The translations under genes and the position numbers were made by a program. Below, piece by piece: positions 1 to 10,875 of a stretch of 64,000 nt of DNA. The stretch's first letter is position 1, and every line of letters begins with the position of its first letter. Under the pieces are notes generated by a model. That model was given only the letters and a program-made list of their open reading frames with translations. It did no database searches and was not told the DNA's origin. This DNA comes from Coenobita brevimanus (lineage: Eukaryota > Arthropoda > Malacostraca > Decapoda > Coenobitidae): contig CM064732.1 of the NCBI GenBank assembly GCA_032717465.1, positions 32,056,138 through 32,120,137 on the forward strand. Direction: 5' to 3'.

Positions 1-240
1 AAAGGTCAAGGTCACTGGGAAATGTCAAAAATCAAGATTACCAAAGTCAACCGAACAGTATTCATCTGATTTGAACTAAAGTTGGTGGAAGGGTTAACGG
101 TAGGGCAAGGATGATGTCACTCGATTTTTAGAGCAATCAGCTTCGGCTCTTTGATCAGTTGGTGTTTCACTCCCTGAGGGCTCCTTCTGTTTCATTCTTG
201 CTGTTTCCAGACGATTATATTCAGCACAGGAGGGCGCGCT
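1..240 (+). repeat. AGGTCA-type dispersed repeat (family F), left-truncated by window edge
   Basis: The segment opens with an AGGTCA-rich phrase and continues through 'gttggtggaagggttaacgg' and a CTCC-rich 3' part. The same order of phrases recurs near 62640-62850, so this is one copy of a dispersed family. No coding potential is visible. The family is anonymous to me. Confidence 0.55.
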
Positions 241-454
241 GTTGGGGCTGGGTTAATCGAACTCGTTATCAAATTAAGGAATTCGTCAACATACTGGACT
301 GGTTAAAGAAGTGAGGAGTCAGAGTGTGTGTAGACAGACGGGTACTGGGTGCCCTTCCTAATACTGAGGGGTGACCAGTTGTCCAGGATGTAGACTGCGG
401 CTCAAGTTTTCCTCCAGCGCTCCCTAAACTCATGAGGAAAAAAAAATCACCAAA

Positions 455-735
455 CCGACCTACTAATATTGAACGCCCTGACTTCCAACATCCAACTCCT
501 AAATACTGAATACTGTTAACTCCATGTTACCGAACTCTCATTTTCACCATATCGACTTTCTAAAACCGAAATCTACTGACTGCCTACTTCAGAATACTTC
601 TGGGTGTTCGGTAACTCCTTATTACCAAACGACCAGATTCTCTGATACTGAAATAACGACCCCCTAACACCGAATATCCTTGATTCCTTATACTTAATAC
701 CCTCAATTTCACCATTATGACTTCTTATTACCAAA
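455..735. repeat. Degenerate minisatellite, ~20-25 bp units
   Basis: Phrases of the type 'ctcctaaatactgaatac', 'ccttattaccaaac' and 'taacaccgaatatcc' recur irregularly at roughly 20-25 bp spacing. The open frame on the minus strand here is a by-product of this simple composition. Confidence 0.4.
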
Positions 736-895
736 CACTTCAACCCTTTAATAAAGCAGTAACATAGGAAACGCCACCATACCAACAACACCGACAATGC
801 AGTCTGAACACTGCAATTCCCAGGAGTGTGAAAGACTTGCCTCAGGATTTCCTTTAGCATTTCCGTCACTTGATCAAAGTATTGGATGCGTGGAG

Positions 896-1111
896 TCAGG
901 AGGAGGGGAGGGAGGAGGGAGGCAGGGAGAGATTAAGAATAGAAGGAGGAAAGGAGGAGAAAGACGAAAATAAGTGGCCTGGAGGAAGGAAGGAAATATC
1001 CAGATAGGAAAGGATGGAAGGAAGGAAGGAAGGGAGGAATAGTAGAATAGGAAGAAGTAAATAGGTAAGAAGGGTGGTAGGCATTGAGGGAGGGAGAAGG
1101 ACGGTGAAAGG

Positions 1112-1173
<62 letters not shown>
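896..1173. repeat. Homopurine tract ending in (GA)n
   Basis: The plus strand is almost only G and A (GGAA and GGGA phrases) for about 220 bp, then becomes a (GA)n run from 1119 to 1173. Frames read on either strand here are composition artefacts. Confidence 0.85.
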
Positions 1174-1237
1174 CGGATGTTATTTGATCTTACCCTTTAC
1201 CATAGTTCTTTTTCTCTTGCTCCGTTTCTCCCCTGTC

Positions 1238-1239
<2 letters not shown>

Positions 1240-1301
<62 letters not shown>
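1240..1301. repeat. (CT)n microsatellite
   Basis: Near-perfect CT dinucleotide run. It is the reverse complement of the (GA)n run that ends 66 bp upstream. Confidence 0.95.
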
Positions 1302-1302
<1 letters not shown>

Positions 1303-1739
1303 TCAAGACTTATCTAGTGACGAACTTGCCAGCATGACGAAGTGCCACATAAAATTCCTCGGCGTCTTCAGAAATTACGTCATCGAATTTAACTTCTTAA
1401 CTACTTTCACACCTTTTTCACTCTTCAGCACCACGGCGTTTCTTTTTTCTTAACCCTTTCACTGTGATAACCTGTTTTCCCACTCCTGGGTGTGGGCTAG
1501 GCGTTATATTTCTCGTGGACAGTGATTGTGATTATAAAGGTCATAATGATGGAGGAGAAAGAGCCAGGAGGCAATTTTAAGAAAAAACGTAGCGGGTGGG
1601 AAGCTACACTTTTTAACATAAGAACATGAAATTTTTGCATAGTGTTAGATCTTTATCCACATTAGGTATTATGCCGGGATCCGAAAGACCCGCCTCCACG
1701 GATGAGGCAGCCCCCAGTTCTCTCAGGCAATGCCATTAT

Positions 1740-1742
<3 letters not shown>
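1302..1742. other. Unannotated spacer
   Basis: Unique-looking sequence between two microsatellites. I see no conserved protein motif, TIR or RNA structure in it. Confidence 0.5.

Positions 1743-1815
<73 letters not shown>
1743..1815. repeat. (CA)n microsatellite
   Basis: Uninterrupted CA dinucleotides over about 73 bp, followed by ATCT-type phrases. Confidence 0.95.
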
Positions 1816-1816
<1 letters not shown>

Positions 1817-2280
1817 CTATACCTATCTATCAATCTATATATCTCTGTACATACATAAAAGAGAATAATTTTTTGCTTGTCTGTCTGTCTGCCTGTTTGC
1901 CTGTCCTCCATGGAAATCGAGGGGTATGCATATAGAACTCTTTAAACACCTTTGACAGGGGTAACATTTATGGCAATCTAGATGTGCATATTACATATGG
2001 TGCCCTGATGGCCAAGGTTACAATTAAACAGAAACTATCAAGGCAACATGGTGGAAACATGGTAGCCAGTTACCAAAGATTATTTACGTCTACAATATCA
2101 TTATTAGGTACAACGTGTCGAATGGATGAGTAGATTGGTGGAGAGGGCAGGGTGGGTGGGACAGGTGGGCAAGGTTAAGTGGATGGCCTTCTGATCTTTC
2201 AGTTTCCGATACAGACAGACGCACACAGATACATTTCGCACAAAAATAATGACCATCGACTTCGTCTACCTGGCTCAATG
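1816..2280. other. Unannotated spacer
   Basis: No repeat terminus, tRNA-like block or protein motif recognised. Confidence 0.4.
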
Positions 2281-2400
2281 TTTATTGTTATTATAATGAT
2301 GATGATGATGCGAATAAGGCTGCTGATGTTGATGATGATGATAATCATTATCATGGTCACGATGATGATGATGATGGTCATGATTATAACTAGAGGGACA
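2281..2400. repeat. ATG/GAT trinucleotide-rich imperfect microsatellite
   Basis: Imperfect repeats of ATG/GAT and ATT. Long methionine- or isoleucine-rich frames on both strands come from this and are not genes. Confidence 0.8.
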
Positions 2401-2439
2401 TTCAGTGGAGTGCATCTCTCCGACAAGGGAAACGTAATT

Positions 2440-2690
2440 TCCAAATCACTCTTCATAATGGGTTACGTTTTACATCACAAATTAGGGTTTCACAAAAAAT
2501 ATTTTCCGGATCCAGAATTTGTAATACGATCCGGATCGATCCCAAAAGTTCATCTATTGTTCCCTAGGACATGGACTATCTACCCATCAAATTTGGTCCA
2601 AATCTCTTTTTCAGTTTTTGAACAATCGTGCTAAGAAACAAACAGTCAGACAGGGGTGAAAACATACCTTGTCGGAGAGAATAATCATGG
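2440..2690 (+). repeat. Dispersed GGATCC-phrase repeat (family K), single unit
   Basis: Order of phrases is 'gatccggatcgatcccaaaa', 'attgttccctaggacatgg', 'catcaaatttggtcc', 'agtttttgaacaatcgtgc', then 'aaacaaacagtcagacagg'. The same order appears in the tandem array at 19129-19580. This is an anonymous dispersed repeat, possibly a MITE with a conserved 3' end. Confidence 0.5.
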
Positions 2691-2699
2691 TAATTGCCG

Positions 2700-3520
2700 C
2701 GATGGTGATCATGACCATATGATTATAAGCATGGTTGTGGTAATGATGATAATGATGATGTTGATGTAGTGTAGGCAGGAGGGAACGTAGGAGGAATAGG
2801 AAAGAAAGAGGAGGAGAAAAAGGAGGGTGAACGAGACGAAGGTGTGTGTTGTAAAAGAACAAGAAAATACAAGGACGGGGAGAAGAGATGAATAGAGGAG
2901 GATGGGAAGGGAGAAGAAGAGTAGTGAAACAAATAAAAGTAAGGAGAGTGGGCGGCGAAGAGAGAGAAAAGAAGGTGGAGATGAGAGAATACAAAGAAAG
3001 ACGAGAGAAAAAGTGAGGAAAATAAAATGAGTAAAGGATAAGGAAGGGTGGGAGGGGAAGAAAATCAACGGCGGAAAAGAGAAAGGAAAATAATGAGAGG
3101 AGGCGAGGAGGAACAAACAGGTGTGAGTGTGAACGAGAAGAAACAAGCAGAGGAACGGAAGGATAGATATGAAAGGAGAAATAAAATTGGAGAAATAGTG
3201 AAGGAAAAGAGAGAGGTAGAAAAAGTATGGATAAGGTGAAAGGAAAGGAAGGAATGGCAAGGAGAAGCAAGGAAGAAGGAGGGAAAGAGGAAAGGGGGGG
3301 GGGAAGAAGTTGGGGAAAATAAGAGAAGAGGGAGAAGAGGTAGGATCAGAAGAGAAAGACAGGGAAAACAGAATAGAAAACGAGAGAAGGGGGAAAAAGG
3401 AAGAAGACAGGAAAAAGAACAAGACGGAAAAGTTAATAGAGGAAAATTGGTTAACGAAACAGGGAAAACAGGAGAATAAAATGGGAGAGAAAACTGAGTG
3501 TCTAAAAAGTTGGTCTACCA
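2700..3520. repeat. Long homopurine-biased tract
   Basis: The plus strand is overwhelmingly A and G for about 800 bp (AGGA, GAAG and GGGA phrases). It produces long Ser/Leu/Phe-rich frames on the minus strand and Glu/Lys/Arg-rich frames on the plus strand, none with a recognisable domain. Confidence 0.8.
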
Positions 3521-4195
3521 AACAAAAATGGACCAGCATAAAACCCGGGCTCTTCCCCCTACCAAACAACAATAGCCCACCCTTCTACCAACTTTTGCCA
3601 TCTACATTTTTTACATATTATTGGAACCGACAGAGTGAGAGTGAGTTAGAAAGTGAGTGGAGGGAGAAAGAAAGTAGTGAGTTCCATTCATGTCCATTAA
3701 AAGTTAGGGAAAAATTAGGAGAACCAGACAAATCTGCTTTTGAACTGGATGTGAAAAAAAAAAGTAATTAGAAAACAGGGCTACAGAAGCTGTGTTAGAA
3801 AAGTGGCAATAGGAGGAACCGAGAACTCCTAATGAGATGTAGGTGGCCAATGTTGGGTTAGGCTACTGTATTCTGGATTATTTAAATATTATTGACCGAT
3901 TTACTTCCCTGAAAGGAGGTTAGTGGACTGCAGGAGGAGTACTGCTCGAGCCTGCAGTCAACGGGTTTTGCTTTCAGATGAGCCTGGGGTTGCTATAGTT
4001 CTTCCACCTTAATTTGTCTTAGATTTATGTCCTTTTGCACCTAATTTTTCTTAGCTCAGTAGGAGAATACGATAATTCAACAGCTCTACATTTTTTTCCT
4101 CATGACTAATTTCGTATTCGAGTGTTAATCTACAGCTACAACACAGAGCTGAATATGGAGGAGTGGCAAATGTAGATCAAGTTAGAGAAAATGAG
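3521..4195. other. Unannotated spacer
   Basis: Mixed-composition sequence with short frames only. Nothing recognised. Confidence 0.4.
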
Positions 4196-4242
4196 GTATG
4201 CTGTCACTACTCACAACACCATCTCTCTTATTAGTTTTCACT

Positions 4243-4622
4243 TACAACGTAGGTGGAGACAAGTGTTTTCGTTGTCGCCTCAGAGTCTTGCAACGATTCC
4301 AGGAGAACCGGAGACTGTGCAAGGAATCTGAAGGGCCCAGGATATGTGTCCAGGTATGGAAAATTGCTGACAGAAAAAATCGAAATCTCCCCAATGGTGT
4401 CAAGGTCATTGTAAGAAACTGTACCAGCCACATTCATTATTCGACACCTTTTTCAGATCCCTTGCTGATGTTACACAAGAAGTTACTTGAGGGTCTTCAG
4501 ATCTTATTTATACTGCATATACATAAACGCAAGATAAAGCTTCATAGTTGTGGCTACACAATAAAGATACTTAACTAATTAGTCTTCACCTACTACATAG
4601 GTGGAGACTCGTGTTTTAGCTG

Positions 4623-4670
<48 letters not shown>

Positions 4671-4835
4671 CGGCTTCAGAGTCTACCGACGTATCCAGGA
4701 GAACCAGAGACAAAGCAAGGAATCTTAAGGGCCCAGGTTATGTGTGTCCTGGCATGGGCCATTGCTGAAAAAAAAAAAAAAAAATCCACATCTCCCCAGT
4801 GGGGTCAAGGTCATTGTAGGAAACAGTAGGTGGAG
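4243..4835 (+). repeat. Diverged tandem duplication, ~200-bp unit
   Basis: Unit 1 (about 4243-4420) and unit 2 (about 4588-4820) share phrases such as 'taggtggagac', 'tccaggagaaccrgaga', 'caaggaatctgaagggccc' and 'tcaaggtcattgtaggaaac'. Unit 2 has gained an (ATT)n run (4624-4669) and a poly-A. A third start of the unit ('cagtaggtggagac') at about 4824 runs straight into the fold-back element. Confidence 0.7.
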
Positions 4836-4838
4836 ACA

Positions 4839-5096
4839 ATAGACGCAGCGCATGACTCTCTGAGGTTGTTACTATCGTGCCCTGGCAACCCACCCCTTAC
4901 CGGTGCGTCCGATTTCGTGTATAATATGAGACGATGTGATTCGTGTATAATATGTTCGTGCATAATAATACTTGCGTATAACATATTCGTGTATAATAAT
5001 ATGATTCGTGTATATGATACGAAATCGGACGCACTTTTGAATGGTAGGTTGCCAGGGTACGATAAAGACAACCTCAGAGTCGTGCGCCGCGACTAT
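4839..5096. mobile_element. Fold-back MITE with ~80-bp inverted arms
   Basis: The left arm (4839-4922) and the reverse complement of the right arm (5013-5096) align along their length at about 80% identity by eye. Both contain 'ctgaggttgt', 'ccctggcaacc' and 'gtgcgtccgatttcgt'. The ~90-bp loop is a series of 'ttcgtgtataata' phrases. There is no coding capacity. Long inverted arms with a short loop are typical of fold-back elements or MITEs. I could not define a target-site duplication. Confidence 0.75.
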
Positions 5097-5394
5097 AGTG
5101 GCTGTCCATAGGAGTGTTGCAGAGTTCTGGTTTTAGTTTTGCTTCTTTAAACTATTTTATGCCATACAGAAGAGACTATTCGAGCTGGAGGGGACAATAC
5201 AATCTTCATTAACCATTTGTTTAAGAAAGGCTTTTCTTAGGGTTGCCATACGCCCGGATTTTCCCGGACATGTCCTGCATTTAGGTGTCAAAATCTTCGT
5301 CCGAGAGGAATTTTTAAAAATTCTCCAAATATCCGGAATTTCAGCTTGCATCACTTTTTCTCGAAAAATTTAATATACTATTAAACTCTGTAAC

Positions 5395-5400
<6 letters not shown>

Positions 5401-5461
<61 letters not shown>
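5401..5461. repeat. (GA)n microsatellite
   Basis: Uninterrupted GA dinucleotides. Confidence 0.95.
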
Positions 5462-5463
<2 letters not shown>

Positions 5464-5692
5464 CGTTATTTTCGTCAGCTGGTAAGTGTTGCCAACTTGG
5501 CTGGTTTAGTGCTAGCAGCTAGCTTTTTTTTTTTTTTTTATGTGACCGACTTCTGGGCATAGGCTTCACAGCCTGCTAAGGCCCAGTAGTCCTCCTACGT
5601 ACCGCGCACCTCTACAGCTAAAATGTCTTGCCTTTTCCTCTTGTTCAACCATGATTTTTTTTTTTTCAAACTTATTGTTGTTATAGCCTAAT

Positions 5693-6411
5693 GCCCCAGT
5701 CACACTGCAGGTACGACTTTTCGCAAACCTGAAAATCACGAAACCAGTCCCCGACCATGGAGGTCTCCGAGCACTCGTGCCACTGATCAGCTACCGGTGG
5801 TCATCCTGTGTCTGTTCAATGGGCGGCCGAACGGCGACCATGGCCAGGTACACACAGGTCAAGACACCAACTTGTGGCCGGCCGGTCGTCGGCCGGCCGC
5901 TGACAAACGGCGGTCGGTCCACATCCTGTCGCAGTTCAGACTGCGACCACTAGACCGACACCAGCCGCGGATTGGCCGTTGGCTGGTCTCGGTCCAGCCC
6001 ACCACCTGTCGCTTGACCAATTGCCGGCTGGACGGTGGCCGGACTTCAATCACCACCCGGGACAGGAGACTTGTGGACGGGGGCTGCCTTGCCCGCCTCA
6101 GTCCAGTCGTCGCCTTGACAGAGTGCAGATGGCCACCGCACAGAGCGGGCGGTTGACCGACCTCTCGCAGTCCATCAGCCGGCCAGATGCAGTCCAGCCG
6201 GCCACCGGGCGGCTTCCGTGCCACGACATCGGTGGTCACGGGGAGGTTTTTTGTGCAGCACGAAAAACCTCGTGACGATTTTTTAGTCGCCATGGTGGCC
6301 TGCGGCTAGACCGAGACATATGAAGACCGGTCGTAAACCACACCAAAACCACCCACGACTTCCGGGTAACTGGTGGTTTGCGATAAGTCGTACCTGCAGT
6401 GTGACTGGGGC
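5693..6411. mobile_element. GC-rich TIR element (MITE-like, ~719 bp)
   Basis: The ends are 37-bp inverted repeats (5693-5729 and 6375-6411) differing at one position and beginning GCCCCAGTCACACTGC. The interior is unusually GC-rich for this window and full of GGCCGG and CCGGCC palindromic phrases (for example 5877-5900). Frames inside are arginine- and proline-rich on both strands and show no transposase motif, so it is non-autonomous. I see no convincing target-site duplication. It lies within the hAT-like element. Confidence 0.75.
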
Positions 6412-6563
6412 CATAAAATAAATGGTAATTGCACACAATTATCGGCTTAGTTTTTATTTTTAGCATCTTATCCTGCATCTAAGGCGTTGCTTCATTTTGC
6501 AGTCATAATCTTGCTAGTTCTGTACTTTGCCTATTTTCCAATATAGTGTAAAAAGATTAAAGA

Positions 6564-6905
6564 AGGCACTCCATTTGGACTGAGCCTCGGCAGGCTTATA
6601 TCCAAGGGATGGTTGGGGTTTATTGCTCACATAACGCCACTCAGGGATGAGTGAGGCTGGTCACTCTCATCTTAAATGTCAGGATGATAGATCGTGGATG
6701 GATTGATGCAGTACAGTAACACTAATGTATATACATCTATCTATCTATCTATTGCTCACGTAATGCCACTCAGGGATGAGTGAGACTGGTCACTCTTATC
6801 TTAAATGTCAGGATGATAGATCGTGGATGGATTGATGCAGTACAGTAACACTGATGTATATACATATATCCATCTATCAATCAATCTATCTATCTATCTA
6901 TATAT
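6564..6905 (+). repeat. Family H repeat with 128-bp tandem duplication and (ATCT)n tails
   Basis: A segment starting 'gcactccatttggactgagc' runs to an (ATCT)n tail (about 6735-6750). Its 3' part, beginning 'attgctcac', is then repeated from 6751 with a second (ATCT)n tail ending about 6905. The period is 128 bp. A third copy at 27350-27535 also ends in (ATCT)n. A fixed body with a tetranucleotide tail suggests a SINE or the 3' end of a LINE. Confidence 0.65.
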
Positions 6906-7085
6906 ATTCATCATCATCATCCGGACCTCCTTTCCCACTCTAGGGCAGGGTGAGGAGTAGCAATGCCCAGACAGCCGAAATTTGCAACGTCCAATGGGCC
7001 ACGCTTCCATTCACTCATCATTAAAGCCCCTGGAATCCTGGCTCTATCGGATATGCCAAAAACATTCACCACGTTCTGTAGCTTC

Positions 7086-7201
<116 letters not shown>

Positions 7202-7310
7202 GTTTCATAATGCCAAAAGCCCAAAGTTTGCGTTGGTGAGGGGGAGCACGGCTTTCAGCGGAGGCGTCCAGTATTTTGACTGTTCAGATATGGCAACCCT
7301 AGCCTTTTCT

Positions 7311-8422
7311 TCAGCTGAGAAAGACTGTCCGGCAGCAGCTGGAATAAACAAAAGGAAAAAAATAATAATTTGATTCAAGGATTTAAGGGACGGATGGCAG
7401 GTATAGCCACTGTCAACACTCTCTACACGTTTATGGTTCACAAACAAGGGAGTGAAATTCCAACTCACGGATTTCTTATCATTGTTATAGCAGAAATCCT
7501 GTGAACCCCTGATTCCAAGGTATTGTTTAGCCTGAGTAAAATTATTGGTAGGTAGAATATAACAGAAAAATATAATGTAGATTATGAAGGAGTTATTTTA
7601 CATTGCTCTAACCTCTCCATTATGAGAGGCTGTGATGAGGTTGGTTATAATCGTCCAGAGCTGTCAAGAGAAATTACATGACGTCATCGTATTGAAGGGG
7701 TATTTCTCACGACAGCTGTGGCTATGCATTTAGGAGTCTCAAAGGTTGTAACTCCTTCACCAAGAGTATGCCATTTTTAATGATTTGTTACTATATTTAG
7801 ACTAAGTTATTCCCCAGCGTGGTTCTTCCCCCATACTTCATCCTGTAACTGTCCAAGTCCAACTGTTACAGATTTTTAATGAATGGAGGACCGCTGTAAT
7901 CTGGTGTATGGATTTTTGTTATTCATTTGTTTTTCTTTCCTCTGTTCTGTTATTGTAAAAAAAAAACAAAAAGTGATGAAAGTTATATCTAACCTCTCGA
8001 ATCCAGCAAGACTATTCAAAGGTTAGTAATAACGCATGGAAATATAAAGAGTAAGATGAAAATAACGTCATAGGATTTGACGGTTTAATAATGAGTGAAT
8101 TGATTTATGACCTTCACGAAATGGTCGGATGATAGTGTTTCCTGCTTCAGAGTTATACATTCCCTATTTCGAAACCCTACGTGAGTAGGTCGGGATGGTG
8201 ATGATGATGATGATGACTCAATGCTTAATCATTCACCCCATTTCCTGTGGCCCAGTAGTCCGTCAGAACGGCAGCAGATGGCATCGCGGACCTTCACTTA
8301 TCACTGTTTGCGAACAAATACCAATTTGTCAACACTGAGACACGTTAGGAGCATTTTAGACGGTGACTGGTATGATATTGCTAGCTGGGTGTTTATACGA
8401 AATGACGGTGTACCTTGTGTAA
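7311..8422. other. Unannotated spacer
   Basis: About 1.1 kb with no open frame of note and no recognised repeat end. Confidence 0.4.
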
Positions 8423-8725
8423 GAAAAAAAATGTGAAAACCGTTGCAACGAAATTAAAAACCTCAAGGCTTTCCTTGCCCCAACCAACATCAATCCAGCG
8501 AACCTGTGTTCAGAAGCCCACTTATCCACCACCTTCTTTGACCGAGGACAAACGGATGCACGACAACACCAAGAGAAAGCAAGGAAAATGTGGTTAAGTA
8601 TACACAGACTACCAGAAGGCATGGATGAACAAGGCGACACATGCAGAAAGAGAGTAAATTTAGAGACGAGGATGCACGAAGGCTTTGTGGGGACGAACGC
8701 CAAGAAGGTAGCCGGCTGCGTTTAG
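8423..8725 (+). CDS. Unrecognised 100-codon open stretch, no upstream start
   Basis: Frame 2 is open between a TAA at 8420-8422 and a TAG at 8723-8725. The predicted peptide is hydrophilic and rich in Lys, Arg, Glu, Asn and Cys. Its only in-frame Met is internal, and I recognise no domain. An overlapping 115-codon frame runs on the minus strand (8356-8703), with a more hydrophobic product. Without a start, splice evidence or homology this may be a chance open frame or a decayed element fragment. I do not assign a function. Confidence 0.15.
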   Translation, partial: EKKCENRCNEIKNLKAFLAPTNINPANLCSEAHLSTTFFDRGQTDARQHQEKARKMWLSIHRLPEGMDEQGDTCRKRVNLETRMHEGFVGTNAKKVAGCV

Positions 8726-8759
8726 GCAAGTAAATCCGAAAAGCTTGGGCGAATCCGAG

Positions 8760-9565
8760 GAAATGGAAGGTGAATTATTTTCCTAACAAAAGGGCCAACC
8801 CTATTTACTTTTTGAACATGATGCTGATAAAAAAATTTTCCCTCAGTTTCTTATGTACGCACACTATATGTCATGCAGTAAGTGGGGAAAAAAAATCAAT
8901 CTAAAGTCTAAACAAAAAACACCCGTGATAGAAATACTCTAAGAGGGAAAATAATTATTGCTGGTTAAGCACTTGCACGACGCCCTTCAGGCTCACAAAA
9001 CGCCCTAGCACAGCCATTTGCCCAGTGGTCTGCCCTGTCCCTGTGTATCATATCTATGGTTAGATGCAAACCACATGGACCTCAGACACCTGCCGGACGC
9101 ACAGCCTAGTATTACATTAACAGCTACTCCGACACGATGCTGACATGCGGTCGACGAGATGCATACCTACCAAACACTTTTCAGACGCATGCTAGACACA
9201 CCCAAGTCGCATACAAAATACATCACCAATACCCCCCCACCCCCTCCACCACCCCTCAGAACTCCCCCTTTGCAGCCTAGAACCCATTCTTCAGAAATGC
9301 ATAGGGACTCGATAAATAAATAAATAATTAAATGTGAGGCAGTTAAGTACACACCCTGATTTTGCCTCTCTTGTGGGTGCGACGTTGAGAAAAATTAATG
9401 AATTCAAACAGCGGAAATTGGCAAAGTCTATATTAGGCTGTTGGCTCCTAATGTCGGCCGAGTAAACTAAAAACGAAAAAAAAATCATAAATAAATAGTG
9501 GTTATGAACAAGAGAAGAGTTAGTGGACAGTAGTAACTGGAGGAGCCGGGACATGTAAGTTTGGA
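8760..9565. other. Unannotated spacer
   Basis: Contains a C-rich patch (about 9228-9265) that gives a glycine-rich minus-strand frame, and little else. No gene seen. Confidence 0.4.
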
Positions 9566-9589
9566 AAATGAAAGAGAGAGGCTGTCAGT

Positions 9590-9688
9590 AGTAGCTGAGT
9601 TGTAGGGGACGAGGAATTATTTGGGAGTGTGGAATGGGATGAAAGACTGAAAGACAGGGAAGGAAAACGGAAACTTTGAGAAGGAGGG

Positions 9689-9693
<5 letters not shown>
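9590..9693 (+). repeat. Direct repeat R, copy 1
   Basis: Shares 'gagttgtagggg', 'gaatgggatgaaagactga' and 'actttgagaaggagggatta' with 10759-10834, and like that copy runs into a (TA)n array. Confidence 0.7.

Positions 9694-9747
<54 letters not shown>
9691..9747. repeat. (TA)n(TG)n microsatellite
   Basis: A TA run passes into a TG run. Confidence 0.9.
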
Positions 9748-9750
9748 TTG

Positions 9751-10758
9751 TAAAGTAGGACTCGCCTAAGTTTGCGGCTGTGGTGTGGCCCGCACCTGTG
9801 TACAATGGTGCCACGTTTCCCCAACTTGCGATGTGAAACGGAAGCTATTTATGTACATGGCAACACAAATACGATAAATTCAGATGAATAAAACTTACAC
9901 TTGTGTATTTTGATGGATGAATCAACAGTAATCTTATTATGCATAAAATATTTATACAGTAACACAGAAACATGGCATACATATTGTACAGTGTTGCTAA
10001 AAGAAATTTTAGTCACTTTTAATGGTTTTTAGCGTAGTTTTAGGGTGAGTAATAATATTACAGTTATGGATATAAGAGAATGATCCTGAAAAAAGAAGAA
10101 ATATGCCAATATCCAAAGTAAAAGAAATAATTCATATAATTCTTGTGAGTGGCAACACTGACGCACCCAGTCTGGCCTAAGGTAAAGTACGTACCCCTCC
10201 ATAGACCCAAGCATAGCTTGTACAGGTGTTGCTAGAGAACAATGCTCACATTTACTGGCTTTTATCGTAATTTTAAGGGCGAGGAATAATCACATATATA
10301 TTCATAAGCTAATATGTAGGACAAAATAGTAGGCATATGCCAATACTGAAGTAAAAAAAAAAAAAAACATTATTCACTCGCGAGCGGCAACACTTCCACA
10401 CCCAGTCGGTGGCCTTGATCTCAGGGGTGGTGTGGAAATGATGTAGAGGCATTGTCAGGCCGAGAGAGAGATGGAGGAAGGGGAAAGAGAATGAATGAAT
10501 GAAAATCAATCATGGTACTGCAATAACAGGTCATCTGTCGCCGTATACAAAAAATGATAAATATCACTAATATAACAAAACCAAATTAACAAATGAAAGC
10601 ACAATTATAAACAACTTATAAAAGAATCAAAAGTACTCAGGGTGGCTCACATCTCCCGCCAGGAGAGAGAGAGAGAGATAACGGTATAGAAAACGTGGCA
10701 ACACTGTACACAGGTGCGGGCCACACCACAGCCGCAAACTTAGGCGAGTCCTACTTTA
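9751..10758. mobile_element. ~1-kb element with 64-bp terminal inverted repeats
   Basis: 9751-9814 and the reverse complement of 10695-10758 agree at about 61 of 64 positions, starting TAAAGTAGGACTCGCC. The interior has no transposase frame but contains a diverged tandem duplication (about 9985-10200 and 10210-10420). The outermost TA on both sides could be a TA target duplication, which would suit a Tc1/mariner-type MITE, but that is inference. The element sits between the two copies of repeat R. Confidence 0.65.
9985..10420 (+). repeat. Diverged tandem duplication (~215-bp unit) inside the TIR element
   Basis: Both units follow the order 'gtacag..gttgcta', 'tttta.cgta.ttttaggg', 'atatgccaata', 'aagtaaaa', 'gcggcaacac..cacccagtc'. 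Identity by eye is about 65-70%. Confidence 0.55.
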
Positions 10759-10832
10759 GTAGTTGAGTTGTAGGGGAATGGGATGAAAGACTGAGAGCCA
10801 GGGAAGGAAAACAGAAACTTTGAGAAGGAGGG

Positions 10833-10834
<2 letters not shown>
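10759..10834 (+). repeat. Direct repeat R, copy 2
   Basis: Second copy of the 9590-9693 sequence, with a short internal deletion. Confidence 0.7.

Positions 10835-10871
<37 letters not shown>
10835..10871. repeat. (TA)n microsatellite
   Basis: Pure TA run. Confidence 0.9.

Positions 10872-10875
<4 letters not shown>

Noticed and set aside
1626..1935. Overlapping His/Thr-rich frames on plus and Val/Cys on minus
   Set aside because: They are translations of the (CA)n microsatellite in different phases.
2611..3771. Long minus and plus frames of 150-290 codons
   Set aside because: Produced by the homopurine tract; no domain and extreme residue bias.
5797..6293. Arg/Pro-rich frames on both strands
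   Set aside because: They lie inside the GC-rich TIR element and show no transposase or other domain.
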